Assembly: GCF_009828745.1 (NCBI RefSeq)
Contig: NZ_WTSX01000005.1
Coordinates: 1-64,000 of the forward strand
Source of the DNA: Erysipelothrix anatis
GTDB taxonomy: Bacteria > Bacillota_I > Bacilli_A > Erysipelotrichales > Erysipelotrichaceae
Direction of reading: 5' to 3'
Length of the DNA stretch: 64,000 bases
Position numbers and translations under genes: made by a program. Below the pieces are notes generated by a model, which had not been told where the DNA came from, did not search any database, and was given only the letters and a program-made list of their open reading frames with translations. Positions 52,432 to 61,460 of this stretch are shown one piece after another; the stretch's first letter is position 1; every line of letters starts with the position of its first letter.

Positions 52432-53360
52432 TGTCCTTCTGCCCCCACTTTCTTCTTAACGATATGAATGATGAGGTTTGACAGAAGAATCGTAACCATT
52501 AGCACAATTCCGACTGAAAAGCGAATATCATAATCAACACCCGTCGTTTCTTTTAAACCTGAGAGCATAGTTGATGTTAGTGTACGTGTAATATCAAATG
52601 GATTCCATGTTGGTCCCATGGCTTTATTACCCGCAACCATGGATACCGCTGTCGCCTCTCCAAATGCGCGCGCTAGTCCTAAAATGAGACCTGCAAAAAT
52701 ACCGGATTTAGCGCTTGTAAGAACTACTTTAAAGTTTGTTTGTGTTTTAGAAGCGCCAAGTGCAAGCGAACCTAATTCAAGTTCCGGTTTAACAGCTTTA
52801 ATTGCAACTATTGAAAGAGATGTCATTGTTGGGATAACCATAATCGCTAGCAAAATAACAACAGCAAGCATTGAGCGACCACCAAATGTTGAATATCCGA
52901 ACACTTGCGCGACATTGTCAACCCAAGAAACGATAACCCCGGACGCGAAAACCCCGTAAACTACCGACGGAATTGCGGCCAATAGCTCAATAACAGTTGT
53001 TAGAATCGATCCCAATGCTTTGGGAGCAATTTTTACAATAAAGAGCGCTGTTAAGACTGATACTGGGAATGCTATCAGCATCGCAAAGAATGCTGTTATG
53101 AGCGTATTGATAACGATAAACAAGACACCATAGATTTGTTTATCATTACGCCATGTAAAGCCTGATATAAATGACCAAAAATTAACCTGTGAATCGCCGT
53201 AAGTTGGCAAGAACACAGAAATCCCTTTTTGGAAAATAAAGATGAAAATAAAAACAATCATCGATGCAGCTAAAATTCCTGCAATTTTAAATAATGAACG
53301 GAATATCAAATCGATTATCTTTTTTCGTTTTTGATATGATTCGGACCACTGAGTATTCAT
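52428..53360 (-). CDS. pstC: Phosphate ABC transporter permease PstC
   Basis: First permease of the phosphate importer, 310 residues, about six spans. The EAA-type cytoplasmic loop LALGASKTQTNFKVVLTSAKSGIFAG and the membrane segments PAAIPSVVYGVFA-like (LLAAIPSVVYGVFASG) are seen. It pairs with pstA and is separated from pstS by a terminator hairpin. Confidence 0.95.
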   Translation of the reverse strand: MNTQWSESYQKRKKIIDLIFRSLFKIAGILAASMIVFIFIFIFQKGISVFLPTYGDSQVNFWSFISGFTWRNDKQIYGVLFIVINTLITAFFAMLIAFPVSVLTALFIVKIAPKALGSILTTVIELLAAIPSVVYGVFASGVIVSWVDNVAQVFGYSTFGGRSMLAVVILLAIMVIPTMTSLSIVAIKAVKPELELGSLALGASKTQTNFKVVLTSAKSGIFAGLILGLARAFGEATAVSMVAGNKAMGPTWNPFDITRTLTSTMLSGLKETTGVDYDIRFSVGIVLMVTILLSNLIIHIVKKKVGAEGQ

Positions 53361-53399
53361 AATCTAACCCTTCTTTTCTTTTACATTTCAATTACTGAC

Positions 53400-53424
53400 A
53401 AAAAGCTTAGCGATTGCTAAGCTT
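53400..53424 (-). terminator. Intergenic terminator between pstS and pstC
   Basis: AAGCTTAGC, 4-base loop, GCTAAGCTT, T run on the minus strand, overlapping the pstS stop. Partial termination here would give the higher level of binding protein than of membrane parts usual for Pst operons. Confidence 0.82.
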
Positions 53425-54331
53425 ACTTAATGTCTGCCCATGTTTTAGCGTTTCCACTAAAAATTTCCACGAGCTGAGCTGCTGTAAGATCTTTGATTGC
53501 ATCGTTCTTTACTGGAACAACAACAACGACTGCATCTTTTGCATATTCTCCAGACATTAAGCCTGATGCTACTGTTTCTTCGGATTTAAATGCACGGGAT
53601 GCGAAACCAATATCGATTGCGTTTGCACCGTCTTTTTCACCGCCGAGTGTACGTTTGAAGCCATCTCCTGAACCTGTATGGTTTGGCTCAAATTTGAAAT
53701 TACCTGCCATCGGAATGAATGATTGAACTGCAGCAGTGATTGTTTTATCAACTGATGTTGATCCCCCTGTTTTAAGAGTGATGCCACTGTTATCTTGATC
53801 AACAATTGGATGGTTTGCTTTGAGTTCAGACCAAGGTTTACCAGCTCCGACATCAACAATTCCACCAGCTGCAAGCACGACTTGTCGTCCTTCTGTTGAA
53901 TTTACAAGGTAGTCAAGGAATGCAGCAACAAGTTGCTCTTTATCTTGTGAACCAAAATCACCAGCAGCACGTGTTACAAAACTAAATGGACGTGCTAACT
54001 TATAAGTTCCGTTGTTAACCGTTTCAACAGTTGGATTAACGCCTTCATATGAAACCGGTGTTAATTCATTGGCTTCAAAGTCAGTTGTTAATGAAACATA
54101 ACCAATTCCGGCTGGACTAGAACTTACTTGTTTCGCCATATCTCCATTTGAAGTTGTTTCAGCACTATTGCTTGTAAGTGATTCAAGTCCAATAATACTT
54201 TCAAAGGCTTCTCGAGTTCCTGATGATCCATCACGAGTATAAACTTTTATTGATTCTGATGATTTTGAGCCTTGTGCTCCACATCCTACTAATACTAATA
54301 AAGCTAATGCACTAACTAATAGCTTTTTCAT
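53423..54331 (-). CDS. pstS: Circularly permuted phosphate-binding lipoprotein PstS
   Basis: Solute-binding protein of the phosphate importer. The start is ATG at 54331 after GGAGG; lipobox LVGC17. The order of its halves is swapped. Residues about 27-160 match the C-terminal half of ordinary PstS (IKVYTRDGSSGTREAF; GIGYVSL; FLDYLVNSTEGRQVVL). Residues about 183-302 match the N-terminal half (TGGSTSVDKTI; TGSGDGFKRTL; AIDIGFASRAF; AVVVVVPVKNDAI; LVEIFSGNAKTWADIK). The chain ends at WADIK, which in the usual protein precedes the DGSSGT-type segment, so the new termini lie in that loop, and a linker near 160-183 joins the old ends. The phosphate contacts GSSGTR and GSGDG are kept, so binding is likely intact. 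Confidence 0.92.
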   Translation of the reverse strand: MKKLLVSALALLVLVGCGAQGSKSSESIKVYTRDGSSGTREAFESIIGLESLTSNSAETTSNGDMAKQVSSSPAGIGYVSLTTDFEANELTPVSYEGVNPTVETVNNGTYKLARPFSFVTRAAGDFGSQDKEQLVAAFLDYLVNSTEGRQVVLAAGGIVDVGAGKPWSELKANHPIVDQDNSGITLKTGGSTSVDKTITAAVQSFIPMAGNFKFEPNHTGSGDGFKRTLGGEKDGANAIDIGFASRAFKSEETVASGLMSGEYAKDAVVVVVPVKNDAIKDLTAAQLVEIFSGNAKTWADIK

Positions 54332-54401
54332 GGTGTCCTCCTGCAGTATCAACCTGCTACGTGTATATTACCCCCTATTCATGAAAATAAAGTTGTCGTT
54401 T

Positions 54402-54418
54402 TGTTAATTGTGCGTTAA
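54402..54418 (-). promoter_or_regulatory. Pho box candidate upstream of pstS
   Basis: The minus strand has TTAACG-N5-TTAACA (repeat start spacing 11 bases), the pattern of Bacillus-type PhoP boxes (TTAACA-N5-TTAACA), about 70 bases before the pstS ATG. Another TTAACA is at plus 54433-54438. The TAATAT near plus 54366 may be the -10. PhoP encoded just upstream would be the activator. Confidence 0.6.
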
Positions 54419-54447
54419 TTAATACGAAGAATTGTTAAATACATAAG

Positions 54448-54470
54448 AAAAGGAACTCAGATGAGTTCCT
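54448..54470 (-). terminator. Intrinsic terminator after phoR
   Basis: AGGAACTCA, 2-base loop, TGAGTTCCT, then TTTTCTTA on the minus strand. Confidence 0.82.
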
Positions 54471-55677
54471 AGATATTGATTGTGAAGGTTGTTCCTTTTC
54501 CTTTTTGACTTGTGACACTCAGTTGGCCACGGTGTGCTTCAATTATTGATTTGGATATCGCTAGCCCCAAGCCACTTCCGCCGGTATCTCGGGTACGAGA
54601 ATCTTCACCACGGTAGAAGCGTTCAAAGATATGCGGCAGCAAATTCTCGCTGATACCGTCACCATCATCTGAGAAATCAATCTTTACACGACGGCCTTCG
54701 GCAGTACAGACAATACGAATGCATCCGCCATGAGCATAGTTAATGGCATTATTGAAGAGGTTCAAGAATACCTGGCTCATTCGGAACTGATCAGCGAATA
54801 TCTCTAAATCAGATGGACAATTGAGCTGTACTTCTATATTGTGTTGATGCAACGCTTGGCGACGATCATAAATCAAACCTTCAAAAAACTGTTTCAAATT
54901 GAAATGTGTTTTCTCAAGATATACTTGATTGGCACGCAGACGGGATTGTAACAACAAGTCTTCAACGATACGGTCAAGACGCTCTACTTCTTTTTTTGTT
55001 TGGTCCAAAAACTCAGTTCGTGTTTGATCATCATCAAAGTCAGGTCGTGTCATAATCTCGACCATCCCCTTAATCGACGTAATGGGAGTGCGAAGTTCAT
55101 GCGAAGCATCTGCAATAAATCGTTTTTGCATCTTCTCACCTTCAACGACACGGGTAACATCTTGAAATATTAGCATACACCCATGATAACGTCGCGTTTC
55201 AGTCAAAAGTGGAATTGACAAGACTTGATAATCGATGTCCTTATAGCTGAATTGACGCACAAATTGTTGTTCATTGAGAAAGGCATCAAGAAGCGTTTGA
55301 CGGATTGGCGAATCAATATTCACATCATAAACATTTTGTGCTTGTGATACGAGCATTTGATCGAAGTATTGATTGCTAACCTCAAAATCACCACGTTGGT
55401 TGATATAGACCAATGGCGATGGGATTGCATTAATCAGCTTAACAAGCTTATCTGTAGCATCATCTGCACGATAATGTGCTTCTTTTTTTTCTTTTTCTGC
55501 GTGCTTACGAATACTATGGACAGCATCACTTTGCTTAAGGCTGTTCACAGCAAGCATACATATTGCCGCAATAATGAGGACAATTATCGAAATCAAGTTC
55601 TGATAATAAAGGGTTATCCCTGCAATAAACAGGAAAATAATAACATTAATTCGATTCACGTTTCGCAACGTATCCAA
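54469..55677 (-). CDS. phoR: Phosphate-responsive sensor histidine kinase PhoR
   Basis: A membrane-bound histidine kinase of 402 residues. Two N-terminal hydrophobic segments (about 12-45) anchor it, a PAS domain follows (NAIPSPLVYINQRGDFE..), then HisKA with HELRTPITS near residue 193 and the ATPase boxes NLFNNAINYA, DDGDGIS, FERFYRGED and GGSGLGLAIS. There is only a short outside loop, as in many PhoR proteins that sense phosphate through PstSCAB and PhoU. It overlaps phoP by 32 bases. Confidence 0.93.
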   Translation of the reverse strand: MDTLRNVNRINVIIFLFIAGITLYYQNLISIIVLIIAAICMLAVNSLKQSDAVHSIRKHAEKEKKEAHYRADDATDKLVKLINAIPSPLVYINQRGDFEVSNQYFDQMLVSQAQNVYDVNIDSPIRQTLLDAFLNEQQFVRQFSYKDIDYQVLSIPLLTETRRYHGCMLIFQDVTRVVEGEKMQKRFIADASHELRTPITSIKGMVEIMTRPDFDDDQTRTEFLDQTKKEVERLDRIVEDLLLQSRLRANQVYLEKTHFNLKQFFEGLIYDRRQALHQHNIEVQLNCPSDLEIFADQFRMSQVFLNLFNNAINYAHGGCIRIVCTAEGRRVKIDFSDDGDGISENLLPHIFERFYRGEDSRTRDTGGSGLGLAISKSIIEAHRGQLSVTSQKGKGTTFTINI

Positions 55678-56326
55678 CCCCTCTCAATGAATTTATTTTA
55701 ACATCCGATGCTTCTAGTTTTGATCGCAACTTAAACACGTGGACATCAACAATACGGGTGTCACCATCATAATCATAATTCCATATTTCTGATAGAATTT
55801 GATCTCGCGATAGGACAATATTCTCATTTTGCAAGAGATAGATTAATAAATCAAACTCTTTCTTCGTAAGTTCGATAATATCTTCGTTGACTTTTACAGT
55901 ATGTTGATCTAACAGAACCGTTATATTTCCAACTTCAATGGTATGGCTCTTTGACGACGTTGTTGCTCTACGCAGATGTGCTTTGATTCGAGCAGTTAGT
56001 TCGCGTGGCGAAAATGGCTTTGTCAGATAATCATCCACACCAGCCTCAAATGCATCTAATATATCACTCTCTTCATCTTTCGCTGTTAACATGATGAGAA
56101 TGGAATCCATCCCAAGTTTACGAAACTCTGTAACTAATTCAACACCAGAGTGATATGGAAGCATCCAATCCACTATAATGACGTCATAGTTGGTTTCCTT
56201 TGCCATCTGTAAGCCTTCACGACCATCTCGCGCAGATTCTACTTCAAAATCCATTTGACGTAAATCATACCGTAATAGTCGGCGAATGCCCTCCTCATCT
56301 TCGATTATTAGAATTTTCCGATTCAT
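55646..56326 (-). CDS. phoP: Response regulator PhoP
   Basis: An OmpR/PhoB-type regulator of 226 residues. The receiver has the acid pocket EDEEG, Asp52-like site in VDWMLP, and Lys in TKPFSPRELTARI; the winged-helix domain ends GVGYVAKRESN. The start is ATG at 56326 after AAGGAG; an earlier ATG in the SD is rejected. It overlaps phoH by 32 bases and phoR by a similar length. Confidence 0.93.
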   Translation of the reverse strand: MNRKILIIEDEEGIRRLLRYDLRQMDFEVESARDGREGLQMAKETNYDVIIVDWMLPYHSGVELVTEFRKLGMDSILIMLTAKDEESDILDAFEAGVDDYLTKPFSPRELTARIKAHLRRATTSSKSHTIEVGNITVLLDQHTVKVNEDIIELTKKEFDLLIYLLQNENIVLSRDQILSEIWNYDYDGDTRIVDVHVFKLRSKLEASDVKINSLRGVGYVAKRESN

Positions 56327-57278
56327 TGCGATCTCCTTCCGCAAACTTCTTAAGTATTTTTATGACAAGTGGATGTCGCACAACATCCGTATGCGATAAA
56401 TTAACAAATGCTATTTCTGGGATATCACTCAAGTACGCTTTCGCAACTTTTAATCCCGACTGAGCGTTACGCGGCAAATCGATTTGATCAATATCACCAG
56501 TAATGATCATTTTCGAATTACGACCAAGTCGTGACAAGAACATCATCATCTGAGCTTTGGTAGTATTTTGGGCTTCATCAAGAATGACCACCGCATCATC
56601 CAATGTCCGACCACGCATATACGCGAGCGGCGCAATTTCGATGATACCTTTATCTATGTAACGTTGTGTTCGCTCAGCTGAAAACATATCATCCAAAGCA
56701 TCATACAATGGACGAAGGTAAGGATCTACTTTCTCTTTTAAGTCACCTGGAAGGAATCCAAGATTCTCTCCAGCTTCTACGGCCGGACGCGTTAGAATAA
56801 TTTTTTGAATTTCATTCTTTTTAAGAAGCTCCGCTGCATATGCAACTGCCAAGTATGTTTTACCAGTTCCAGCAGGACCAATTGCGAACGTCATATCCCT
56901 TTTCTTCATGCCATCTATCAATTGTTTTTGACCAAGTGTTTTCGCACGAATGGGTTTACCAGCAAACGTACGAGTCAAGACATCGTCCATAACCTCAATA
57001 AAACGATCAGATTGACGATTATCAACAAGTACAAACAAATAGTCCAAGTCTTGAGCATCAATACGCTTATAGTGTTTAATGACCTCAGAAGCAAGTTCAA
57101 AAAAACGAACTGCTTGCTCCACATCATCTTCAACCCCTGAAATTTCTAAGGCATTATTTCGTTCGTTAATCCGTACTTTATAATGGTTTTCAACCGCTTG
57201 TACCGTTTTACTTTCAACGCCTACCAAATCCTGTAGGCTAATACTACTATCCGATAAATCAAAATTTCGAGTTGTCAA
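56295..57278 (-). CDS. phoH: PhoH-like ATPase
   Basis: A P-loop ATPase of 327 residues with N-terminal KH-like region. GPAGTGKTYLAVA near residue 138 is Walker A; DEAQNTTKAQMMMFLSR and SKMIITGDIDQID are the helicase-like motifs. It is thought to act in RNA metabolism, together with ybeY, which it normally precedes. The start is TTG behind AAGGAGG. Its 3' end overlaps phoP, so the two-component system may be co-transcribed. Confidence 0.95.
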   Translation of the reverse strand: MTTRNFDLSDSSISLQDLVGVESKTVQAVENHYKVRINERNNALEISGVEDDVEQAVRFFELASEVIKHYKRIDAQDLDYLFVLVDNRQSDRFIEVMDDVLTRTFAGKPIRAKTLGQKQLIDGMKKRDMTFAIGPAGTGKTYLAVAYAAELLKKNEIQKIILTRPAVEAGENLGFLPGDLKEKVDPYLRPLYDALDDMFSAERTQRYIDKGIIEIAPLAYMRGRTLDDAVVILDEAQNTTKAQMMMFLSRLGRNSKMIITGDIDQIDLPRNAQSGLKVAKAYLSDIPEIAFVNLSHTDVVRHPLVIKILKKFAEGDRNESENSNNRR

Positions 57279-57311
57279 AAGAAATCCTCCTTGTTATTTA
57301 CATCATATCAT

Positions 57312-57345
57312 AAAAAAAACTTGTATCACTATTCGGATACAAGTT
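57312..57345 (-). terminator. Intrinsic terminator after rpsU
   Basis: AACTTGTATC, 8-base loop, GATACAAGTT, eight T on the minus strand. Confidence 0.86.
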
Positions 57346-57351
57346 AATTAA

Positions 57352-57537
57352 TTATTTACGTTTTTTACGACGCGCTTTACGAGCCGCTTCTGATTTTAGT
57401 TTACGACGGACGCCTGGTTTTACATAAAACTCTCTTTTACGAGCCTCAGCAAGGGTTCCATTACGAGATACTTGACGTTTAAATCTGCGCAATGCATCAT
57501 CCAAACCTTCGTTCTCTTTAACTACTATTCTCGACAT
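57352..57537 (-). CDS. rpsU: 30S ribosomal protein S21
   Basis: A 61-residue basic ribosomal protein with the signature [20 protein letters not shown] and a very basic tail of KR repeats. It helps bring the mRNA start site to 16S rRNA. Transcribed on its own ahead of phoH, which is a common order in Firmicutes. Confidence 0.95.
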   Translation of the reverse strand: MSRIVVKENEGLDDALRRFKRQVSRNGTLAEARKREFYVKPGVRRKLKSEAARKARRKKRK

Positions 57538-57540
57538 GAC

Positions 57541-57879
57541 TAACCTCCCTTCTGATGCAAGCTGACACGGTTACAAATAAGTTTTTATCTGTAGGAATGA
57601 GATAGATTGATGAATATAATAATATGCATTAATTTAGCACTTTCCTGTGACTGCTCAATCATTTTAACATAATAAATCATAGAATGAAACGCTTTTCTTA
57701 AGGTATTTCACTTTTTTTACCATTTTTTAAGGGTTTTTCTTGTTTCTTGCCTAATGGTCAATTTATAAGCCAATTTCTATCCAAATAATACATATATTAC
57801 GATGTTCAATTTGCATACTAAATGAAGATTTTTCTACAAATCAATCCTTTTTTTAGAGTAACAAAATTTGCATAGCAAC
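57541..57879. other. Gene-poor AT-rich gap between rpsU and deoC
   Basis: The stretch of about 340 bases has no convincing reading frame on either strand. It holds the rpsU leader (SD-rich GGGAGG near 57545) and many AT tracts but no clear promoter pair. A TATTAT stretch near 57620 is a weak -10 candidate for rpsU. I see no tRNA, riboswitch or repeat. Confidence 0.5.
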
Positions 57880-57902
57880 AAAAAATAGGACGGCTGTCCT
57901 AT
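57880..57902 (-). terminator. Intrinsic terminator after deoC
   Basis: ATAGGAC, loop of four, GTCCTAT followed on the minus strand by TTTTTTG. Confidence 0.85.
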
Positions 57903-57911
57903 CTTTTATTA

Positions 57912-58574
57912 TTAGTAGTCACTATCTGATTTTAGACCTTCCATAATTGCAACTCCTGAGGATGATCCGATACGAGATGCTCCTGCTTCAATCATTGCAT
58001 TCATTTCTTCAAGTGAACGAACGCCACCAGAAGCTTTGACTCCTGCTTTATCTTTGACGGTCTCACGCATAATGCGTACTGCATTTACTGTTGCTCCTTC
58101 TTTATTAAAGCCTGTTGATGTCTTAACAAAATCTGCGCCTTCATTAACAACAAGTTGTGACACCGTTGCAATTTCGTCGTCAGTTAATAGGCATGATTCA
58201 ACGATTACTTTTAAAACTTTGTCGCCAACAATTTTCTTTAGTTCCCGAATTTCATTTTCTACGAAATCAAGACGTCCTTCTTTTAACGCACCGATGTTAA
58301 TGACCATATCAACTTCTGTTGCACCATCTTCTAGGACAGCCTTTGCTTCGAACGCTTTAACAGCTAGTGGTGTTGCCCCCAATGGGAAACCAACAACTGT
58401 ACATACGTCAACATCCGTTCCTGCAAGTTCTTTAGCAGCAAGCGCTACATTAACAGGGTTTACACATACACTCATAAAGTTGTAGTGTTTTGCTTCTTCG
58501 CACAATGCAATAATTTGTGCTTGTGTTGCTTCTGGTTTTAGAAGCGTGTGATCGATATATTGATTGAGTTCCAT
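57912..58574 (-). CDS. deoC: Deoxyribose-phosphate aldolase
   Basis: Cleaves 2-deoxyribose-5-phosphate to glyceraldehyde-3-phosphate and acetaldehyde in nucleoside breakdown. TIM-barrel of 220 residues; [10 protein letters not shown] and [10 protein letters not shown] contain the Schiff-base lysines, and [10 protein letters not shown] and SRIGSSSG bind phosphate. It works with the nucleoside phosphorylase at the right edge of the window. It lies 2 bases after murE. Confidence 0.97.
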   Translation of the reverse strand: MELNQYIDHTLLKPEATQAQIIALCEEAKHYNFMSVCVNPVNVALAAKELAGTDVDVCTVVGFPLGATPLAVKAFEAKAVLEDGATEVDMVINIGALKEGRLDFVENEIRELKKIVGDKVLKVIVESCLLTDDEIATVSQLVVNEGADFVKTSTGFNKEGATVNAVRIMRETVKDKAGVKASGGVRSLEEMNAMIEAGASRIGSSSGVAIMEGLKSDSDY

Positions 58575-58576
58575 GG

Positions 58577-60025
58577 TTATTCCTCCTCTTTCATTTTCCT
58601 CAAAATTTCTGATGCAGCGACTTCGTCACCCATCCATTTTTCTTTACCGAATGCTCGATAAATGAATTTCTCTTCACCTTTTCCAATGAGAACAACTGAA
58701 TCATGTGGTTTTGCCATTCTCAATGCCTTCTCAATAGCATCATATCGGATTGGCACAAACTCATAATTATCATTTGGCATCCCTGAAATAATATCTTGTG
58801 TAATGTCAACCACTTCCTCATTGCGGTTGTCATGCTCTGTTATTATAACATGGTCCGTTAAAGTTGAGCTTACTTTTCCCATTATTGGGCGTTTTAGATG
58901 ATCACGTGCACCTGCAGCTCCAAAAACTGTAATAATTTTATTACCAGGAGGTGTCACGGTACGTACAAATTCATAGACATTCTTCATACTGTCTGGCGCA
59001 TGACCAAAGTCAACAAAGACTTTAAAGTCTTGACCTTCATCGACAATTGTCTGGCGACCATCAACATGTTCGATGTCCTTTAATTCTGGAATAATCGTTT
59101 CAATCGAATAACCCCGTTGATTTAAAATTGCAATGACGCCAAGCATATTGTAGACATTGAAAATTGCAACAAAACTTGTCTCGACAGGATACTCTACATC
59201 TTGGTGCACCAAGGTAAAGCGCGTATAACGGTCAAATAATTCAATATCTTTGGCCATATAATCCGCTGGATTCTCAATGCCATACGTCACCGTGTGCGGG
59301 TAATTCATTGCAATCAAACGTTGGCTATAATCGTCATCAGTATTAAATACGTTAAACGTTTCTGGACCCATACTATCGAACAACATTTTTTTGGCTTGGA
59401 AATAGTCTTCCATGGTCTTGTGGTAATCTAAATGATCATGTGTAAGGTTTGTAAACGATGCATTGTTGAATTTTATGGATTCAATGCGGCGTAAAGCGAG
59501 ACCCTGACTGGATACTTCCAAACACAATTCTGTAACACCCTCATCAACCATGTCACGAAGATATGATTGCAACTCTACGATATCTGGAGTGGTTAAACTA
59601 GGTGAGAACTTGTGGTCACCATATTCCACTGAAATGGTACCAATGTAACCGGCTTTTACACCAAATCGGTCCAGAATATTACGCACCGTTTTCATCGTCG
59701 TACTTTTTCCATTAGTACCTGTAATACCATAGATATAGAGTTTTTCGGATGGATTATCATAGAAAAGCGACGTTATTTTATGCAATGCTGTCATTACATC
59801 AGGAACTTGTATGTAATCTATGCCTGCAATACGTTCAAGTGGTTTTGAATGTACAATGGCAACATTACCATTTGCAATAGCCCCTTCAACATAGTCATGT
59901 CCATCTACCGTCAATCCTTCTAGACAAAAAAACATTCCGTTATTAACAACGTCTCGCGAATCAAGCACCAGCTTTTCAATCATTCGATCACTTTTTATAT
60001 TTGTGAGTTCGCTGAGTTTTTTCAT
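58577..60025 (-). CDS. murE: UDP-MurNAc-tripeptide synthetase (MurE)
   Basis: Adds the third amino acid to UDP-MurNAc-Ala-Glu in peptidoglycan synthesis. The P-loop [10 protein letters not shown] is at 101-110, [21 protein letters not shown] near 196-216 contains the carbamylated Lys, and [13 protein letters not shown]-like ([12 protein letters not shown]) follows. The substrate motif, DNPR in diaminopimelate enzymes and DNPA in lysine enzymes, reads H398-D-N-R here, which is atypical. So the added amino acid cannot be called. Length 482. It lies in a run with rsmE. Confidence 0.92.
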   Translation of the reverse strand: MKKLSELTNIKSDRMIEKLVLDSRDVVNNGMFFCLEGLTVDGHDYVEGAIANGNVAIVHSKPLERIAGIDYIQVPDVMTALHKITSLFYDNPSEKLYIYGITGTNGKSTTMKTVRNILDRFGVKAGYIGTISVEYGDHKFSPSLTTPDIVELQSYLRDMVDEGVTELCLEVSSQGLALRRIESIKFNNASFTNLTHDHLDYHKTMEDYFQAKKMLFDSMGPETFNVFNTDDDYSQRLIAMNYPHTVTYGIENPADYMAKDIELFDRYTRFTLVHQDVEYPVETSFVAIFNVYNMLGVIAILNQRGYSIETIIPELKDIEHVDGRQTIVDEGQDFKVFVDFGHAPDSMKNVYEFVRTVTPPGNKIITVFGAAGARDHLKRPIMGKVSSTLTDHVIITEHDNRNEEVVDITQDIISGMPNDNYEFVPIRYDAIEKALRMAKPHDSVVLIGKGEEKFIYRAFGKEKWMGDEVAASEILRKMKEEE

Positions 60026-60762
60026 AGCACTATTTCCTTGTCCTTCTTTTTCAATTTTTCAATCTTTTTAACACATCGTTTTGAAATCATTTCATGTTGG
60101 ATTAACAAATCCAAAAATTTGCCTGTGTCCGATTGGTCAAGCAAAGCATGTCCAAGTGTTTCCAACAGTTCGCGTTCAACTGGTATTCCTTGCAGTATTG
60201 GGTACTGTTTGAATGCATCATCAGAGATTTTGTAAAAAACTCCCTGCTTTTTATCATAAAGTACGATTGTAGTTGCATCACTGGCAATACAATGAGCACA
60301 CGACATATTCGCTTTATAAGGTTCAAAACCATATAAATCTAATTGAATTCGTGCGTTAAAATCATTGTACAGTTTAAAATACTGGGGTAATTCTAAAATT
60401 GCTGTTTCACGATCATACAGCGTATTGAGTAACTTGTCGAAAAATGGGATGTAGATTGCTTGTTCTTCGAAAATGAACTTCTTCATTTTTGCCTTCTGAG
60501 TTGCGTTGTCGCATTTAACAATAAAATTACGTTCATTAAAAGAAAGGTTCTCCCACATATCTAGATTCTTTGAACGAATTGCTTCGAATGTCTGTTCAAT
60601 CGTAGTCTTATTTGCTAACGCTGTTTCAAACAACGATAATTTCAGATAATCGTATGGTTCTTTAGCCTTCAAATTTAAGGCATATTGTTTAGACAATGAA
60701 TCATATTTTCGAATCATCATTTTGACTGGTTTTTGTTTATGATATTTTTGAAGTAGTCCCAT
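60022..60762 (-). CDS. Unknown protein between rsmE and murE
   Basis: A 246-residue soluble protein I do not recognise. It is rich in Lys, Leu and Tyr, mostly helical, with a basic end KKIEKLKKKDKE. A CAHC pair (SCAHC) near residue 155 could bind metal. No signal peptide or membrane span. It overlaps murE by 4 bases and rsmE by 1, so the three genes are co-translated. Position suggests a housekeeping rather than accessory role. Confidence 0.65.
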   Translation of the reverse strand: MGLLQKYHKQKPVKMMIRKYDSLSKQYALNLKAKEPYDYLKLSLFETALANKTTIEQTFEAIRSKNLDMWENLSFNERNFIVKCDNATQKAKMKKFIFEEQAIYIPFFDKLLNTLYDRETAILELPQYFKLYNDFNARIQLDLYGFEPYKANMSCAHCIASDATTIVLYDKKQGVFYKISDDAFKQYPILQGIPVERELLETLGHALLDQSDTGKFLDLLIQHEMISKRCVKKIEKLKKKDKEIVL

Positions 60763-61460
60763 TAAATCACCTCCGCAGCAGAAAGCATATTCGCAATATA
60801 GAGACTCGCTGTTTCTGCACGCAACACATTATGTCCCAAGCTCACTTCCTTAAATCCTATATCTTTAAAATAATCGCGCTCTTTTAGTGAAAAGCCACCT
60901 TCAGGGCCCACGATTGCAGTAACGGACGAAACCTCATCTGTTAATACTGTTAACAAGTGCGGTTGATCACCGATATCTGCAAAGACATTTAAATCTGATA
61001 AATACTCTTTTATTTCCGGTTTTCCGATTAGATTTACAACTTTTATAGCATGTTGTCGATACGATTGTTCTGATGCTTCTTTAGCAATCAGATTCAAGCG
61101 TTCTAACTTTCGGTCAGCGCGTTTACCAAAATCACGAACAACACCATGATCTGCACTATAAAGAACAATTTCGTCGACGCCACATTCACATGCTTTTTGA
61201 ATCATCCATTCCAATCGCTCGCTTCGTATTAATGATGCAATAAGTCTAAGTGTACGTTTCTTTGGTTTCCATTCGAGTGATTCAACTTCAACAATTTCGG
61301 TCAGGTCATCGTTGTTGAACTCAGCAAGAATACCACGTCCATTATTGTCGACAATCCGAATTTGATCCCCTTTTCGCATTCTCAATACTTTTTTGCATTG
61401 ATTCCATTGGTCTTGCGAAAGGTATGGCGCACTCAACGCTTCAACAAAAAATTGCTGCAT
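60762..61460 (-). CDS. rsmE: 16S rRNA (uracil1498-N3)-methyltransferase RsmE
   Basis: Methylates U1498 of 16S rRNA. SPOUT fold of 232 residues with a PUA-like N-terminus (residues 1-70) and the SAM knot ending in IVGPEGGFSLKERDYF and VSLGHNVLRAETASLY. It overlaps the rluB-type gene by a single base. Confidence 0.95.
   Translation of the reverse strand: MQQFFVEALSAPYLSQDQWNQCKKVLRMRKGDQIRIVDNNGRGILAEFNNDDLTEIVEVESLEWKPKKRTLRLIASLIRSERLEWMIQKACECGVDEIVLYSADHGVVRDFGKRADRKLERLNLIAKEASEQSYRQHAIKVVNLIGKPEIKEYLSDLNVFADIGDQPHLLTVLTDEVSSVTAIVGPEGGFSLKERDYFKDIGFKEVSLGHNVLRAETASLYIANMLSAAEVI

Noticed and set aside
58036-58485. 149-codon open frame on the plus strand
   Set aside because: It mirrors deoC in another frame and is of low-complexity Ser/Thr composition.
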